Counted from the stretch's first letter, positions 23,701 to 31,692 are shown. The stretch is DNA of 35,767 nt from an uncultured Collinsella sp. (GCA_902475785.1 CABSAN010000020.1:1-35767); one strand, 5' to 3'. The notes: generated by a model from the letters alone, not told the origin. Numbers and translations are program-made.

Positions 23701-24085
23701 AGGTGGGACGGTTCTCACGGTGTTTGTAGACGGTGACCTGGAATGACGGCACCTCAGCGTAGTCGTAGGTTACGCCTTCGCCACCGGTGCGGCCCTGTGG
23801 TGCGCCCAGGCGAACCTCGGGCTGGCCCTCGATATTGCAGATAAAGCTGTACCAGATAAGACAGGGCTCGGTGCACTTGAGCTCTACGCTAAATATGCCG
23901 TCGCCCTCGTGCGTCATGGGATACCGAGACTCACCGATCTCATCGACCCAGGTGCGCAGCGTAAGCGTGGCCTGCGCGGGATCGGCGTCCTCCAGAATCA
24001 CGGAGAGCGAAAGGGTAGTTCCTGTGGTCACAGCGCCAAACGGAGTGCGAAACTGCGGCAGACGGCTGTTGTGTATCAATCTCAT
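20789..24085 (-). CDS. Bifunctional GH13 amylase/debranching enzyme fused to GH77 4-alpha-glucanotransferase
   Basis: A 1098-residue two-enzyme polypeptide for alpha-glucan breakdown. Residues about 1-120 are a beta-sandwich (CBM34-like). About 125-565 are a GH13 barrel with DGVFNH, the nucleophile in GWRLDVADE (about 350), acid/base GEVWED (about 380) and SHDRPR (about 454); then a C-terminal beta domain to about 645. About 650-1098 are GH77 (MalQ): RLDHFLGF (about 905), EDLGYL (about 955), THDTSTLAGW (about 1003). All catalytic residues of both enzymes are present, so both should be active. The protein would hydrolyse or debranch glycogen/maltodextrin and disproportionate the products. No signal peptide, so cytoplasmic. 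ATG 24085 is preceded by a weak ribosome site. Which GH13 subfamily (neopullulanase-like or GlgX-like) is uncertain. Confidence 0.93.
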   Translation of the reverse strand: MRLIHNSRLPQFRTPFGAVTTGTTLSLSVILEDADPAQATLTLRTWVDEIGESRYPMTHEGDGIFSVELKCTEPCLIWYSFICNIEGQPEVRLGAPQGRTGGEGVTYDYAEVPSFQVTVYKHRENRPTWYERGMVYQIFPDRYARDEHWRERTLAEVEKPRKGIQRRMVEDWNEPPVYERAEDGSIKTWDFYGGSLKGIQEDLPRIAELGFTAIYLNPIFEAASNHRYDTADYTKIDPILGTEQDFTELCEAAEKLGISIILDGVFNHTGDDSIYFNRYGNYPGVGAWQSEDSPWRDAFYFHEDGSYDCWWGVGNMPAINESSELVRERLLGKDGVIRKWLRAGAHGWRLDVADELSDDFLTEIKKAVLAEKPDALLLGEVWEDASNKISYGHLRRYLQGSELDSAMDYPFRDMVIGFLMGYKNAYQAAEDIETLRENYPREALSCALNLLSSHDRPRIISVLGGGPDESQLPESERSKWRLDENSMGLAKSRFWLATLMQMTFPGVPSIYYGDEYGLEGLTDPGNRRTMPTKENLHDFDTFAIVKNASAVRRALPFMIDGEIKAFALNDEVLAYTRTGKDGESATVIINRSLRNSHRVTIPALDECASDVISGHECEIHNGTVTLDLYPLGSSIIYHHAEQRLQEPLDHGAGVVCHITSVPTDDGKPGTIGAPTRRFIDHLAAMGMRYWQVLPVNPTDFFRSPYAGPSAFAGNIDLLPESHEELAADFETWKARGGEDADPLFTAFKHRNADWLEKYCVYMAVKKYFEGESRHDWPADVARYNEHLIDDKRFNDEAELQAYMQYRFDLAWCELMNYAHKKGIEVIGDIPMYVSDDSADAWSEPENFWLSDTGKAIEISGAPPDNFAPEGQVWGNPTFRWDHMKENGYRWWMDRLRRAFSLYDRVRLDHFLGFHSYFSIPAGKACADGRWLAGPGKDLFQTAYDELGPLNFIAEDLGYLTPGVRAMASTCGFPGMDVLEFSDYDVRCGVHPTPGKILYTSTHDTSTLAGWCTRSFAGGDEPSGVEVAAKLMSDALASDAPLVMMPLQDILGLGDDARMNVPGVATGNWTWQADEADVAAAEGKTAQLLRNTHRFWGEA

Positions 24086-24146
24086 AGTACGGTCCAGTTC
24101 AATAGAATCATGGCCTGCTGGCCATGGGCTTTACGCACAGGATGTA

Positions 24147-24227
24147 AGTATATCTGTTGTACACAGGCTGTATAAACAGCATCCGTTTACCATCGGCGAA
24201 CGGTTGTCCTAGAAAATCGTTTTACCA
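24147..24227 (-). promoter_or_regulatory. Promoter and operator-like sites of the GH13-GH77 gene
   Basis: On the minus strand a -10 TATACT (24152-24147) lies 18 bases from a -35-like TTTATA (24176-24171). Upstream are TGGTAAACGG (24193-24184) and TGGTAAAACGATTTTCT (24227-24211). The latter matches 14 of 17 bases of a site at 34309-34325 in the glgB/HAD control region; the central CG and T/A flanks are typical of LacI-family operators. A small GCTGT-ATAA-ACAGC palindrome overlaps the -35 (24167-24180). Confidence 0.5.
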
Positions 24228-24291
24228 TCCAAATTATCGCGATATTCGAAAAAGCCTAGACTGATACTATTTTTAGCCAAACAAAAGTACT

Positions 24292-24425
24292 CCGGTTTAC
24301 TACGACGAATTGAATGATCCCAACCACGGTCATTTTCTTGATATTAAAACCGCAGGTAGAAGCGTTGTCAATTTCGTAGATTACTCGCCGTGGTCGGCCG
24401 GAGCCATTTTGTCGTAGTAAACCGG
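24292..24425. repeat. 134-bp inverted-repeat element with nested stem
   Basis: CCGGTTTACTACGAC (24292-24306) pairs perfectly with 24411-24425. Nested is CCAACCACGG (24320-24329) with CCGTGGTCGG (24388-24397), 9 of 10 pairs. It lies in the 431-base gap between the GH13-GH77 promoter and the end of glgA. Internal base composition is AT-richer than nearby genes. No ORF and no terminal duplication was found. Confidence 0.8.
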
Positions 24426-24449
24426 CCCTCTTTTTAATACAGAAGTTCA

Positions 24450-24486
24450 ATCAAGAAGAGGGCACCCTCACCAGGTGCCCTCTTTT
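24450..24486 (-). terminator. Terminator at the end of the glycogen cluster
   Basis: AAGAGGGCACC (24456-24466) pairs with GGTGCCCTCTT (24474-24484), 11 bp. On the minus strand TTCTTGATTG follows. It lies about 30 bases after the glgA stop codon and would end the glg transcript. Confidence 0.75.
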
Positions 24487-24516
24487 GCGTTGAGGATTAA
24501 GTTTTAATCATCCGGA

Positions 24517-26751
24517 CTAGCGGCGCTTGCGGGTGGCCGTTGCCTTGCGGACGGAGGTCTTCTTGGTCGGAGCCTTTTCCTTTGCCGGAGCGGCGGGGGA
24601 GACCGGGGTCTCCTTGGCGGGCTCGGGCTTAGTCTCTGCCTTGGGAGTTGTGACCTTTGCCGTGGTCTTCTTGGCCGTCGTCGTGCGCTTTCGCGTGGTG
24701 GTCTTGGCAGCAGGCTTGGCCTCGACGGTTGCCTCCGCCTTGGACTCTGCAGGTGTCTCCTCGACCTTGGATGCCGGCTTTGCGGCTGACTTGGTCGTGG
24801 CGGCCTTCGTAGTCGTCGACTTCGTTGCCGTGGTCTTCTTGGCTGCCGTTGCCTTCTTGGTGGTCGCGGCCGTCTTCTTGGCAGCGGTCTTGGCCGGAGC
24901 CTTTGCCGCAGGCTTAGCCTCGGCGGTGGCGGTCTCGGCCTTTACCTCGGGAGCGACCTCGGCCTCGGCGACCTTCTTGGCAGCGGCGGTCGTGCGCTTG
25001 CGCGTGGTCGTTGCCTTGGCGGTAGTTGTCTTGGCAGCGGTGGTCTTGCTCGCAGCGGCCTTCGTGGCCGTAGCCTTCTTAGCCGTTGCCTTGCGGGCCG
25101 TCGTCTTCTTGGCGGCAGGCTTCGCTGCGGGCTTTACCTCGGCCTCGACAGCCGTCTTCTCCTCGGCCTTGGGCTCCTCAACAGCGGGCTCCTTAACGGT
25201 CGCCGCAGGCTCGGCCTCGGCAGTAACCGGCTTCTCCTCAGCCTTGGGCTCCTCGGCCGCAGCCTCCACAGCCGCCGGCCTCTCAATCTCCGGATGCATA
25301 AAGAAGTACAGGTCCAGATACTTGTCGGCCGAGCGCGTCCAGCTAAAGTCCTGGCTCATGGCCTGCGTGACCAGCTGGTTCCAGGCATCGCGGTTGTCCC
25401 AGAACAGGCGTGCCGCGCGGAACACAGCGTCGCCCATCTCGTCGCCGTTAAAGTTGCTAAACGAGAAGCCCGTGCCCTCGCCGGTAAACTCGTTATACGG
25501 GATCACCGTGTCCTTCAGACCACCGGTCTCGCGAACAATCGGCAGGGTGCCGTAGCGCATGGCGATGATCTGCGACAGGCCACAGGGCTCAAACTTCGAA
25601 GGCATCAGGAACATATCGGCAGCGGCATACATACGCTGCGACAGCGCAGGATCGAACTCGATGCGTGCGGCCATGGTGCCGGGGTACTTGTCCTGGAAGT
25701 AGCGCAGGCCGTCCTCGTAGTCGCGGTCGCCGGTGCCCAGCACCGCTACCTGCACGCCGCCGGCCAAAATGCGGTCGAGCGCGTACATGACTAGGTCCAT
25801 GCCCTTCTGGCGCGTCAGGCGGGTGACCATTACCATGAGCGGACGGTCGTCGCGAACCTCGAGCCCCAGCTCTTCCTGCAGCTTGGCCTTACACACAGCC
25901 TTGCCGGAACGGTCCTCTACGGTGTAGTTGGCGGCAATGCGCTTGTCGGTCGCCGGGTCAAAGCCCGCCACGTCAATGCCGTTCAAAATGCCCTGCAGCG
26001 CATAGGAGCGCTCGCGCAGCACACCGTCCAGGCCCTCGCCAAACTCGGGCGTCTGGATCTCGTTGGCATAGGTGGGGCTCACCGTGGTGATGGCATCGGC
26101 ATAGCGCAGCGCGCCCAGCATGTAGTTGATGCTGCAGGCGTCGCAACGCAGCTGCGAGGCGGCCGCCGGAATATGCGCCACGCCCAGGATGTCCTCCATC
26201 ACGGTGTCGCTAAACTGGCCCTGGAACGCCACGTTGTGGATCGAGAACACGGTCTTGACGCGGTCGTACAGCGGCAGGCCCTGGTAGAACTCGCGCAAGA
26301 ACACGGGAGCCAGTGCCGTCTGCCAGTCGTTGCAGTGCAGGATGTCGCACTCAAAGCCGGCCGGCAGGTGCTGCAGGCTCTCGGTGATGGCCTTGGAGAA
26401 GAACGCAAAGCGCTCGCCGTCGTCAAAGAAGCCGTACGGATAGTCGCGCGCAAAGTAGCGCTCGTTGTCGATGAACATATACGTGACGCCGTCGCGCTCG
26501 AGCTTCTCGAGCCCGCAGTACTCGTTGCGCCAGCCCAGGCTCACGTAAAAGTCGGAGAAGTGCTCCATCTGGGTCTTGTACTCGTCCTTGATGGTGGCGT
26601 ACTTGGGCACCATCACGATGACCTCGGCGCCGGCGCGCACAAGCGCCGCAGGCAGCGAGCCCGCCACGTCGCCCAGGCCACCGGTCTTTACAAACGGTGC
26701 GCACTCGGCCGAGGCAAACACGATCTGCATCTTTTTGCTGGAATCTGCCAT
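24517..26751 (-). CDS. glgA: Glycogen synthase with a long histone-H1-like C-terminal tail
   Basis: A 744-residue protein. Residues 1-491 are a complete GT5 glycogen synthase that extends alpha-1,4-glucan from ADP-glucose: KTGGLGDVAGSLP near the N-terminus, LHCNDWQTAL, VTRLTRQKGMDL, and PSKFEPCGLSQIIAMRYGT in the GT-B C-domain. Residues 492-744 are an extra, disordered-looking tail that alternates acidic blocks (EEPKAEEK) with Lys/Ala/Thr blocks of AAKKTTAKK type, including two TTTRKRTT motifs, and ends ATRKRR. The catalytic part alone matches the family's usual length. I chose ATG 26751 because GGGAGA is just upstream; the longer frame begins with TTG inside that region. It is the last gene of the glg cluster. 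The tail is similar in style to that of GlgB. Confidence 0.95.
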   Translation of the reverse strand: MADSSKKMQIVFASAECAPFVKTGGLGDVAGSLPAALVRAGAEVIVMVPKYATIKDEYKTQMEHFSDFYVSLGWRNEYCGLEKLERDGVTYMFIDNERYFARDYPYGFFDDGERFAFFSKAITESLQHLPAGFECDILHCNDWQTALAPVFLREFYQGLPLYDRVKTVFSIHNVAFQGQFSDTVMEDILGVAHIPAAASQLRCDACSINYMLGALRYADAITTVSPTYANEIQTPEFGEGLDGVLRERSYALQGILNGIDVAGFDPATDKRIAANYTVEDRSGKAVCKAKLQEELGLEVRDDRPLMVMVTRLTRQKGMDLVMYALDRILAGGVQVAVLGTGDRDYEDGLRYFQDKYPGTMAARIEFDPALSQRMYAAADMFLMPSKFEPCGLSQIIAMRYGTLPIVRETGGLKDTVIPYNEFTGEGTGFSFSNFNGDEMGDAVFRAARLFWDNRDAWNQLVTQAMSQDFSWTRSADKYLDLYFFMHPEIERPAAVEAAAEEPKAEEKPVTAEAEPAATVKEPAVEEPKAEEKTAVEAEVKPAAKPAAKKTTARKATAKKATATKAAASKTTAAKTTTAKATTTRKRTTAAAKKVAEAEVAPEVKAETATAEAKPAAKAPAKTAAKKTAATTKKATAAKKTTATKSTTTKAATTKSAAKPASKVEETPAESKAEATVEAKPAAKTTTRKRTTTAKKTTAKVTTPKAETKPEPAKETPVSPAAPAKEKAPTKKTSVRKATATRKRR
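24520..25278 (-). other. Region encoding the 253-residue K/A/T-rich tail of GlgA
   Basis: Low-complexity coding DNA made of variations on Lys-Ala/Thr codons. Three acidic stretches (starting near 25260, 24960 and 24760) alternate with basic ones. The reading frame is intact to the stop, codons are mixed among synonyms and the composition stays consistent, so this is selected protein sequence rather than a slippage artefact or a frameshift. Confidence 0.85.
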
Positions 26752-26774
26752 ATTGTCTCCCTGTTGCAATTCGA

Positions 26775-26808
26775 GAATAGCCGCCTGGCACGAACCGGGC
26801 GGCTATTC
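26775..26808. other. Strong hairpin in the glgD-glgA gap
   Basis: GAATAGCCGCC (26775-26785) pairs perfectly with 26798-26808, extended by three more pairs. No T tract follows on the minus strand, so it is more likely an mRNA-processing or stability element than a terminator. It precedes the glgA ribosome site by about 18 bases. Confidence 0.7.
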
Positions 26809-26840
26809 TACATGTTACGAGCGATGTTGCGATGCCTACG

Positions 26841-27968
26841 TTAATGCACGATGGTGGTATCGGGAGTTAACGGGGCCTTGCCCAGCACCAGGATGTTCTC
26901 GGGCGTGCCGCGAAGCTCGGTGTTGGTGGGAACCACGTTGTTCTTGTCCAGGATGGCGTTCTCAACGCGGGCGCCGCTCTTGATGATGCAGCTCTGGTTG
27001 ATGATCGAGTTGGTCACCGAGGCGCCCTCCTCGACCACGACGCCGCGCGACAGGATCGAGTTGCGCACGGTGCCCTTGATGATGCAGCCGGCCGAGATGA
27101 TCGAGTTGCACGCGTGGCTGCCGGTCGCATAGCGCGAAGGCGGTACGTCGTGAGCCTTGGTCAGGATCGGGCGCTCGGGGTCAAAGAGCTGGTCGGCCAC
27201 GGTCTGGTCGAGCAGGTCCATGCTGCGGCGATACAGCGACTTCTCGCTAAACACGCCCACGACCTCGCCCTTGTACTCGTAGCTGCACACGTCGATGTTG
27301 CCAAAGTCGCCCTGGAGTGCCTCGAGCAGGTCCAGATAGTCGGCGGCCTGGTAGTGGTCGATGATCTCGAGCAGCGTCTCGCGGTTGACGATGCAGCAGT
27401 CCATAGAGGCGTTGTCGCCGTACACGACGCCGGCGCTCACGCCCGTCAGACGGCCGTTCTCGTTGATCTGCAGCTTGGTCTCGTCATCGACGTTGCGCGT
27501 GGCCTTGCAGTACACCACGGTCATCTGGGCGCCGGAGTTCTCGTGCGCCTCGATGATGGTGTTGAGGTCCATGTTAAAGATGATGTTGGTGCCCATCATC
27601 ACAACATAGGGCTTGCCCGAGCGCTGGAACAGCGTCTTGTTGGAGATGATGTCGCGCAGCAAGAAGCGCATGCCGCCCTTGGTGGTGCCGTACGCGTTGC
27701 CGGGCACCATGAACAGGCCGCCCTTCTTGCGGTCCAGGCCCCAGTCCTTGCCCGAGCCCACGTGGTCGATCAGCGAGCGATAGTTGCCCGGCATGACGAC
27801 GCCGACGGTCTTAATGCCGGCATTCATCATGTTGGACAGCGGGAAGTCGATCAGGCGGTAGCGGCCCAAAAACGGGACGGACGCGATGGGGCGGTCCTTG
27901 AGCAGCACGCTTCCGTAGGTCGAAGAGTAGTTAGCGGTGATATAACCGATGGCCTTGCGATTGATCAT
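26841..27968 (-). CDS. glgD: Glucose-1-phosphate adenylyltransferase-like subunit GlgD
   Basis: A 375-residue paralogue of GlgC and the partner subunit in GlgCD enzymes. The N-terminal nucleotidyltransferase domain shows PFLGRYRLIDFPLSNMMNAGI, but the glycine-rich GGQGSRL loop of GlgC is replaced by YITANYSSTYGSVLL, the usual sign of a regulatory, poorly catalytic GlgD. A C-terminal left-handed beta-helix (repeating hexapeptides such as SIISAGCIIKGTVRNSILS) follows. I chose ATG 27968 (MINRKAIG), which begins 4 bases after the glgC stop codon with AGGGGG upstream; the longer frame to 28007 would overlap glgC. Confidence 0.94.
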   Translation of the reverse strand: MINRKAIGYITANYSSTYGSVLLKDRPIASVPFLGRYRLIDFPLSNMMNAGIKTVGVVMPGNYRSLIDHVGSGKDWGLDRKKGGLFMVPGNAYGTTKGGMRFLLRDIISNKTLFQRSGKPYVVMMGTNIIFNMDLNTIIEAHENSGAQMTVVYCKATRNVDDETKLQINENGRLTGVSAGVVYGDNASMDCCIVNRETLLEIIDHYQAADYLDLLEALQGDFGNIDVCSYEYKGEVVGVFSEKSLYRRSMDLLDQTVADQLFDPERPILTKAHDVPPSRYATGSHACNSIISAGCIIKGTVRNSILSRGVVVEEGASVTNSIINQSCIIKSGARVENAILDKNNVVPTNTELRGTPENILVLGKAPLTPDTTIVH

Positions 27969-27972
27969 CGGA

Positions 27973-29121
27973 TCATTCCCCCTTCCCGATAACGACGTCA
28001 TTTCCAACGACGGCCGTATCCTTGGTGGTATCGACAGAGCCGAGCTTCACGCCCTCTTCGACCGTGGAGTTCTCGCCCAAAATAGCGCGGCAGATGTGCG
28101 CGCCGCTCTTAACGTGCGCACCCGGCAGCAGCACGGAGTCCTCGACCACGGCGCGCTCCTCGATGATGACATCGGTCGAAAGGATCGAGTGGCGAGCGGT
28201 GCCGTAGATCTTGCAGCCGTTGGAGACCAGGCAGTCGTCCAGGCGGCCGTCCGGGCCAATGTAGTGCGGCGGACGCGTGGTGATGTTGGACATGATGGGG
28301 AAGTTCTTGTCAAACAGATCGAACTCGGGGTTGTTGCCCAGCAGGTCCATCGAGGTCTCGTGGAAGCTGGCGATGGTGCCGACGTCCTTCCAAAAGCCGT
28401 GGAACTCGTAGCTGTACAGGCGCTTGCCCTCGCCGAGCAGCTTGGGGATGATGTCCTTGCCAAAGTCGTGGCTCGAGCGCTGGTCCAGGGCGTCCGCCTC
28501 GAGTGCCTCGATCAACACGTCAGCCGAGAAGATGTAGATGCCCATGGACGCAAGGTTCGAATCGGGCTTCTCGGGCTTCTCGGTAAACTTGGTGATGCGG
28601 CCGTCCTCGGGGTCGGTGGTCAGGATGCCAAAGCGGCTGGCCTCCTCCCACGGCACGGGCATAACGCTTACGGTGAGGTCGGCGTTGTTCTCAATGTGCG
28701 TCTTGAGCATCTTGCGGTAGTCCATGCGATACAGATGGTCGCCCGAAAGAATCAGGACGTACTTGGGGTCGTTGGCCTTGATGTAGTCGAGGTTCTGCGT
28801 AATGGCGTCGGCCGTGCCCGCATACCAGGCGCCACCGGTCTGCGTCTCGTACGGCGGCAGGATCGAAACGCCGCCGTCGCGGCTGTCCAGATCCCAAGCC
28901 TCGCCGGAGCCCACGTAGGCATGCAGCAGGTAGGGGCGATACTGCGTCAGAACGCCCACCGTGTCGATGCCCGAGTTGGAGCAGTTGGACAGCGAAAAGT
29001 CGATAATGCGGAACTTGCCACCAAAGCTAACCGCCGGCTTAGCGATCTTTTGGGTGAGTGCCCCCAATCGGCTGCCCTGTCCTCCTGCGAGGAGCATCGC
29101 GATGCATTCTTTCTTACTCAT
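27973..29121 (-). CDS. glgC: Glucose-1-phosphate adenylyltransferase (ADP-glucose pyrophosphorylase)
   Basis: A 382-residue enzyme that makes ADP-glucose, the committed step of glycogen synthesis. AMLLAGGQGSRLGALT (nucleotide loop), KPAVSFGGKFRIIDFSLSN, the GTADAITQNLDYI segment, the SGDHLYRMDY active-site segment, and FTEKPEKP are all present, followed by a C-terminal left-handed beta-helix. AGAAGGAG is 6 bases upstream of ATG 29121. glgD starts 4 bases after its stop, so the subunits are coupled and probably made in fixed ratio. It is preceded by a 108-base gap from glgP containing a strong hairpin. Confidence 0.97.
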   Translation of the reverse strand: MSKKECIAMLLAGGQGSRLGALTQKIAKPAVSFGGKFRIIDFSLSNCSNSGIDTVGVLTQYRPYLLHAYVGSGEAWDLDSRDGGVSILPPYETQTGGAWYAGTADAITQNLDYIKANDPKYVLILSGDHLYRMDYRKMLKTHIENNADLTVSVMPVPWEEASRFGILTTDPEDGRITKFTEKPEKPDSNLASMGIYIFSADVLIEALEADALDQRSSHDFGKDIIPKLLGEGKRLYSYEFHGFWKDVGTIASFHETSMDLLGNNPEFDLFDKNFPIMSNITTRPPHYIGPDGRLDDCLVSNGCKIYGTARHSILSTDVIIEERAVVEDSVLLPGAHVKSGAHICRAILGENSTVEEGVKLGSVDTTKDTAVVGNDVVIGKGE

Positions 29122-29161
29122 CGATTTCTCCTTCTGTCATCGATGTTCTTAAACCCATTAG

Positions 29162-29192
29162 CGACGGGCGCAGCGCTCAGTCGCGCCCGTCG
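29162..29192. other. Strong hairpin in the glgP-glgC gap
   Basis: CGACGGGCGC (29162-29171) pairs perfectly with 29183-29192. On the minus strand CTAATGGG follows, with no T tract, so it is unlikely to be an efficient intrinsic terminator. It separates the catabolic phosphorylase from the synthetic genes. Confidence 0.7.
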
Positions 29193-29229
29193 AGTAATGC
29201 CGTGCTGGCATAAGGGAGCTCGCGCGCCT

Positions 29230-31656
29230 TTACGCGTGCCAGATCTCGTCGCGGTACTCGCGAATGGTGCGGTCGCTCGAGAACCAGCCGCTCGAGGCGG
29301 TGCTGAGCAGGGCCTTGCGGTTCCAGGTCTCCTGGTCGCCGTAGCTGTTCGTGAGCGCCTCCCAGGCGTCGACGTAGCTGCGGAAATCGGCCATGACCAG
29401 GTCGGGGTCGTTGTTGTTCATGAGCTCGTTGTAGATGCTCTCGAAGTTGCCCGAAAGGCCCGCAAAGGTGTTGTCCTTGAGCTCGTCCATCACGCGGCCC
29501 AGACGCTCGCGGTCGCCGTTGAGGGTATCCCACGCAAAGTAGCTGTTGGATGCCCAGAGCTGCTCGACCTCGGGAGCGGTCAGGCCAAAGATGGCCTCGT
29601 TCTCGCGGCCGGCCAGGTCGGCGATCTCGATGTTGGCGCCGTCGAGGGTGCCCAGCGTAATGGCGCCGTTCATCATGAGCTTCATGTTGGACGTGCCCGA
29701 GGCCTCCTTGCCGGCGGTGGAGATCTGCTCCGAGATCTCGGCGGCGGGGTAGATGAGCTGGGCGTTGCTCACGCGGAAGTTGGGGATAAAGCAGACCTTC
29801 ATGACCTCGTTGACGCGGGCATCGTTGTTGATGACGTCGGCCACGGAGTTAATGAGGCGGATGGTCTCCTTGGCGAAGGTGTAGCTCGAGGCAGCCTTGC
29901 CGCTAAAGATGAAGGTCGTCGGCGTCACGTGGAAGTTGGGATCGGCGATGCGACGGTTGTAGATGTCCATCACCTTCATGATGTTCATGAGCTGGCGCTT
30001 GTAGGCGTGGAAGCGCTTTACCTGAACATCGAAGACGGTGTTGGGGTCAATGACCAGACCGGTTTCGGCCTTAACATAGGCAGCCAGGCGCTCCTTGTTG
30101 GCGCGCTTGGAGGCACCCACGGCCTTCAGGAACTCGGTGTCGTTCTGGAACTCCTTGAGTTTTTCCAGCTCAAAGGCGTCCTTGAGCCAGCCGTCGCCAA
30201 TGGCATCGGTCACGAGCTTGGCGTAGGTGGGGTTGGCCTCGGCAAAGAAGCGACGGTGCGAGATGCCGTTGGTCTTGTTGTTGAACTTCTCGGGCGTCAG
30301 GGCATAGAAGTCCTTGAGCACGATGTTCTTGATGATGTCGGAGTGGATCTTTGCCACGCCGTTGACGCTGTGGCTGCAGATCACCGACAGGTTGGCCATG
30401 CGAATCTCGCCGTCCCACAGGATGGCGGTCTGGCGAAGGCGCTCCTGCCAGCCCTCCTGCGTGGTGTCGAACGACTCGTGCCAACGACGGCTGATCTCGT
30501 CGATGATCTGGTACACGCGGGGGAGGAGCTTGGAGAACGTGCCGATGGGCCACTTCTCCAGAGCCTCGGGCAGGATGGTGTGGTTGGTGTAGCTTACGAC
30601 CTGCGTCACGATGTTCCAGGCGTCGTCCCACTCGAGCTTCTTTTCGTCGATGAGGATGCGCATGAGCTCGGGGCCGCACATGGCGGGGTGCGTGTCGTTG
30701 GTGTGGATGGCCACAAACTGCGGCAGCAGCTCCCAGTTTTTGCCGTGCTCCTTCTCAAAGGTGTCGAGCAGGCTGTAGATGCCGGCGGAAACAAACAGGT
30801 ACTCCTGCTTCAGGCGCAGCAGACGGCCGTGCTCGCCGGCGTCGTTGGGGTAGAGGATGGCGCTGATTGCCTCGGCCTCGGCGCGCTCGGCATCGGCCAG
30901 GGCATAGTCGCCGCGGTTGAAGGCCTCCAGGTCAAAGTGCTCCTCGACCGGCTCGGCGGCCCAGACGCGCAGCTTGTTAACGGTCTCGCCGGCATAGCCC
31001 ACCACGGGGATGTCGTAAGGGACGGCCAGGATGTCCTGTGTGTCCACCGTGCGGTAGAACGTGCGGCCGTTCACCTCAAAGCCTTCGACGTGGCCACCAA
31101 ACTTGATGGTCACGGCCTTGTCCTGACGGCGGACCTCCCAGGGATACCCGTGGGTGAGCCACTCGTCGGTAGCCTCGACCTGGCTGCCGTTAACGATTTC
31201 CTGCTTAAACAGGCCGTAGCGGTAGCGCATGCCGTTGCCGTAGCCGGCAATGCCCTCGGCTGCCATGGAATCCAGGAAGCATGCGGCAAGACGGCCCAGA
31301 CCGCCGTTGCCCAGAGCCGGATCGGGCTCCTGGTTTTCGATGACGGACAGGTCGAAGCCCATGTCGTCGAGCGCCTCGGCGACCATGTCGCGTACGCCAA
31401 AGTTGAGCAGGTAGTTGTCGAGCAGGCGGCCGATCAAAAACTCGATCGAGAAGTAGTACACGCGCTTCTTGCCCTCGGCGGTGGCGCGAGCGTCACTCTT
31501 GGTGGCAACGGTGCGTGCCTTCTCGGCCACGAGCTTTGCCAGGGCGTTAAAGCGGTCGAGGTCGCTGGCGGCCTCGACGCTCTTGCCGCTGATGCTCATA
31601 ACGGCATCGCGATAGAGCTCGGTAAACTCCTGCTTGTTGTCGAAGATCTTATTCAT
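29230..31656 (-). CDS. glgP: Glycogen/maltodextrin phosphorylase
   Basis: An 808-residue GT35 enzyme that releases glucose-1-phosphate from alpha-1,4-glucans, length typical for the family. Visible are YYFSIEFLIGRLLDNYLLN, NGGLGRLAACFLDSMA, and the pyridoxal-phosphate lysine region EASGTSNMKLMMNGA near the C-terminus, followed by LDGANIEI. GGAAAGGAAC upstream of ATG 31656 is the ribosome site and is partly paired in a predicted hairpin. It lies between glgB and glgC in the same direction, so synthesis and breakdown genes are transcribed together. Confidence 0.97.
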   Translation of the reverse strand: MNKIFDNKQEFTELYRDAVMSISGKSVEAASDLDRFNALAKLVAEKARTVATKSDARATAEGKKRVYYFSIEFLIGRLLDNYLLNFGVRDMVAEALDDMGFDLSVIENQEPDPALGNGGLGRLAACFLDSMAAEGIAGYGNGMRYRYGLFKQEIVNGSQVEATDEWLTHGYPWEVRRQDKAVTIKFGGHVEGFEVNGRTFYRTVDTQDILAVPYDIPVVGYAGETVNKLRVWAAEPVEEHFDLEAFNRGDYALADAERAEAEAISAILYPNDAGEHGRLLRLKQEYLFVSAGIYSLLDTFEKEHGKNWELLPQFVAIHTNDTHPAMCGPELMRILIDEKKLEWDDAWNIVTQVVSYTNHTILPEALEKWPIGTFSKLLPRVYQIIDEISRRWHESFDTTQEGWQERLRQTAILWDGEIRMANLSVICSHSVNGVAKIHSDIIKNIVLKDFYALTPEKFNNKTNGISHRRFFAEANPTYAKLVTDAIGDGWLKDAFELEKLKEFQNDTEFLKAVGASKRANKERLAAYVKAETGLVIDPNTVFDVQVKRFHAYKRQLMNIMKVMDIYNRRIADPNFHVTPTTFIFSGKAASSYTFAKETIRLINSVADVINNDARVNEVMKVCFIPNFRVSNAQLIYPAAEISEQISTAGKEASGTSNMKLMMNGAITLGTLDGANIEIADLAGRENEAIFGLTAPEVEQLWASNSYFAWDTLNGDRERLGRVMDELKDNTFAGLSGNFESIYNELMNNNDPDLVMADFRSYVDAWEALTNSYGDQETWNRKALLSTASSGWFSSDRTIREYRDEIWHA

Positions 31657-31657
31657 A

Positions 31658-31692
31658 CGTTCCTTTCCCCCGGGGATGTTTCTCCCGGAACG
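31658..31692 (-). promoter_or_regulatory. Hairpin that could mask the glgP ribosome site
   Basis: CGTTCC (31658-31663) pairs with GGAACG (31687-31692); further GC pairs are possible inside (CCGGGGA with TCCCGG). On the mRNA the arm next to the start codon overlaps the GGAAAGGAAC ribosome site. The same gap also holds a perfect 12-base palindrome TTACAGCTGTAA (31731-31742). Confidence 0.4.

Noticed and set aside
24517..25278. A frameshift or assembly artefact producing the repetitive GlgA tail
   Set aside because: The frame stays open for 253 codons with varied synonymous codons, acidic blocks alternate regularly, it ends at a normal stop before a terminator, and GlgB carries a similar tail independently.
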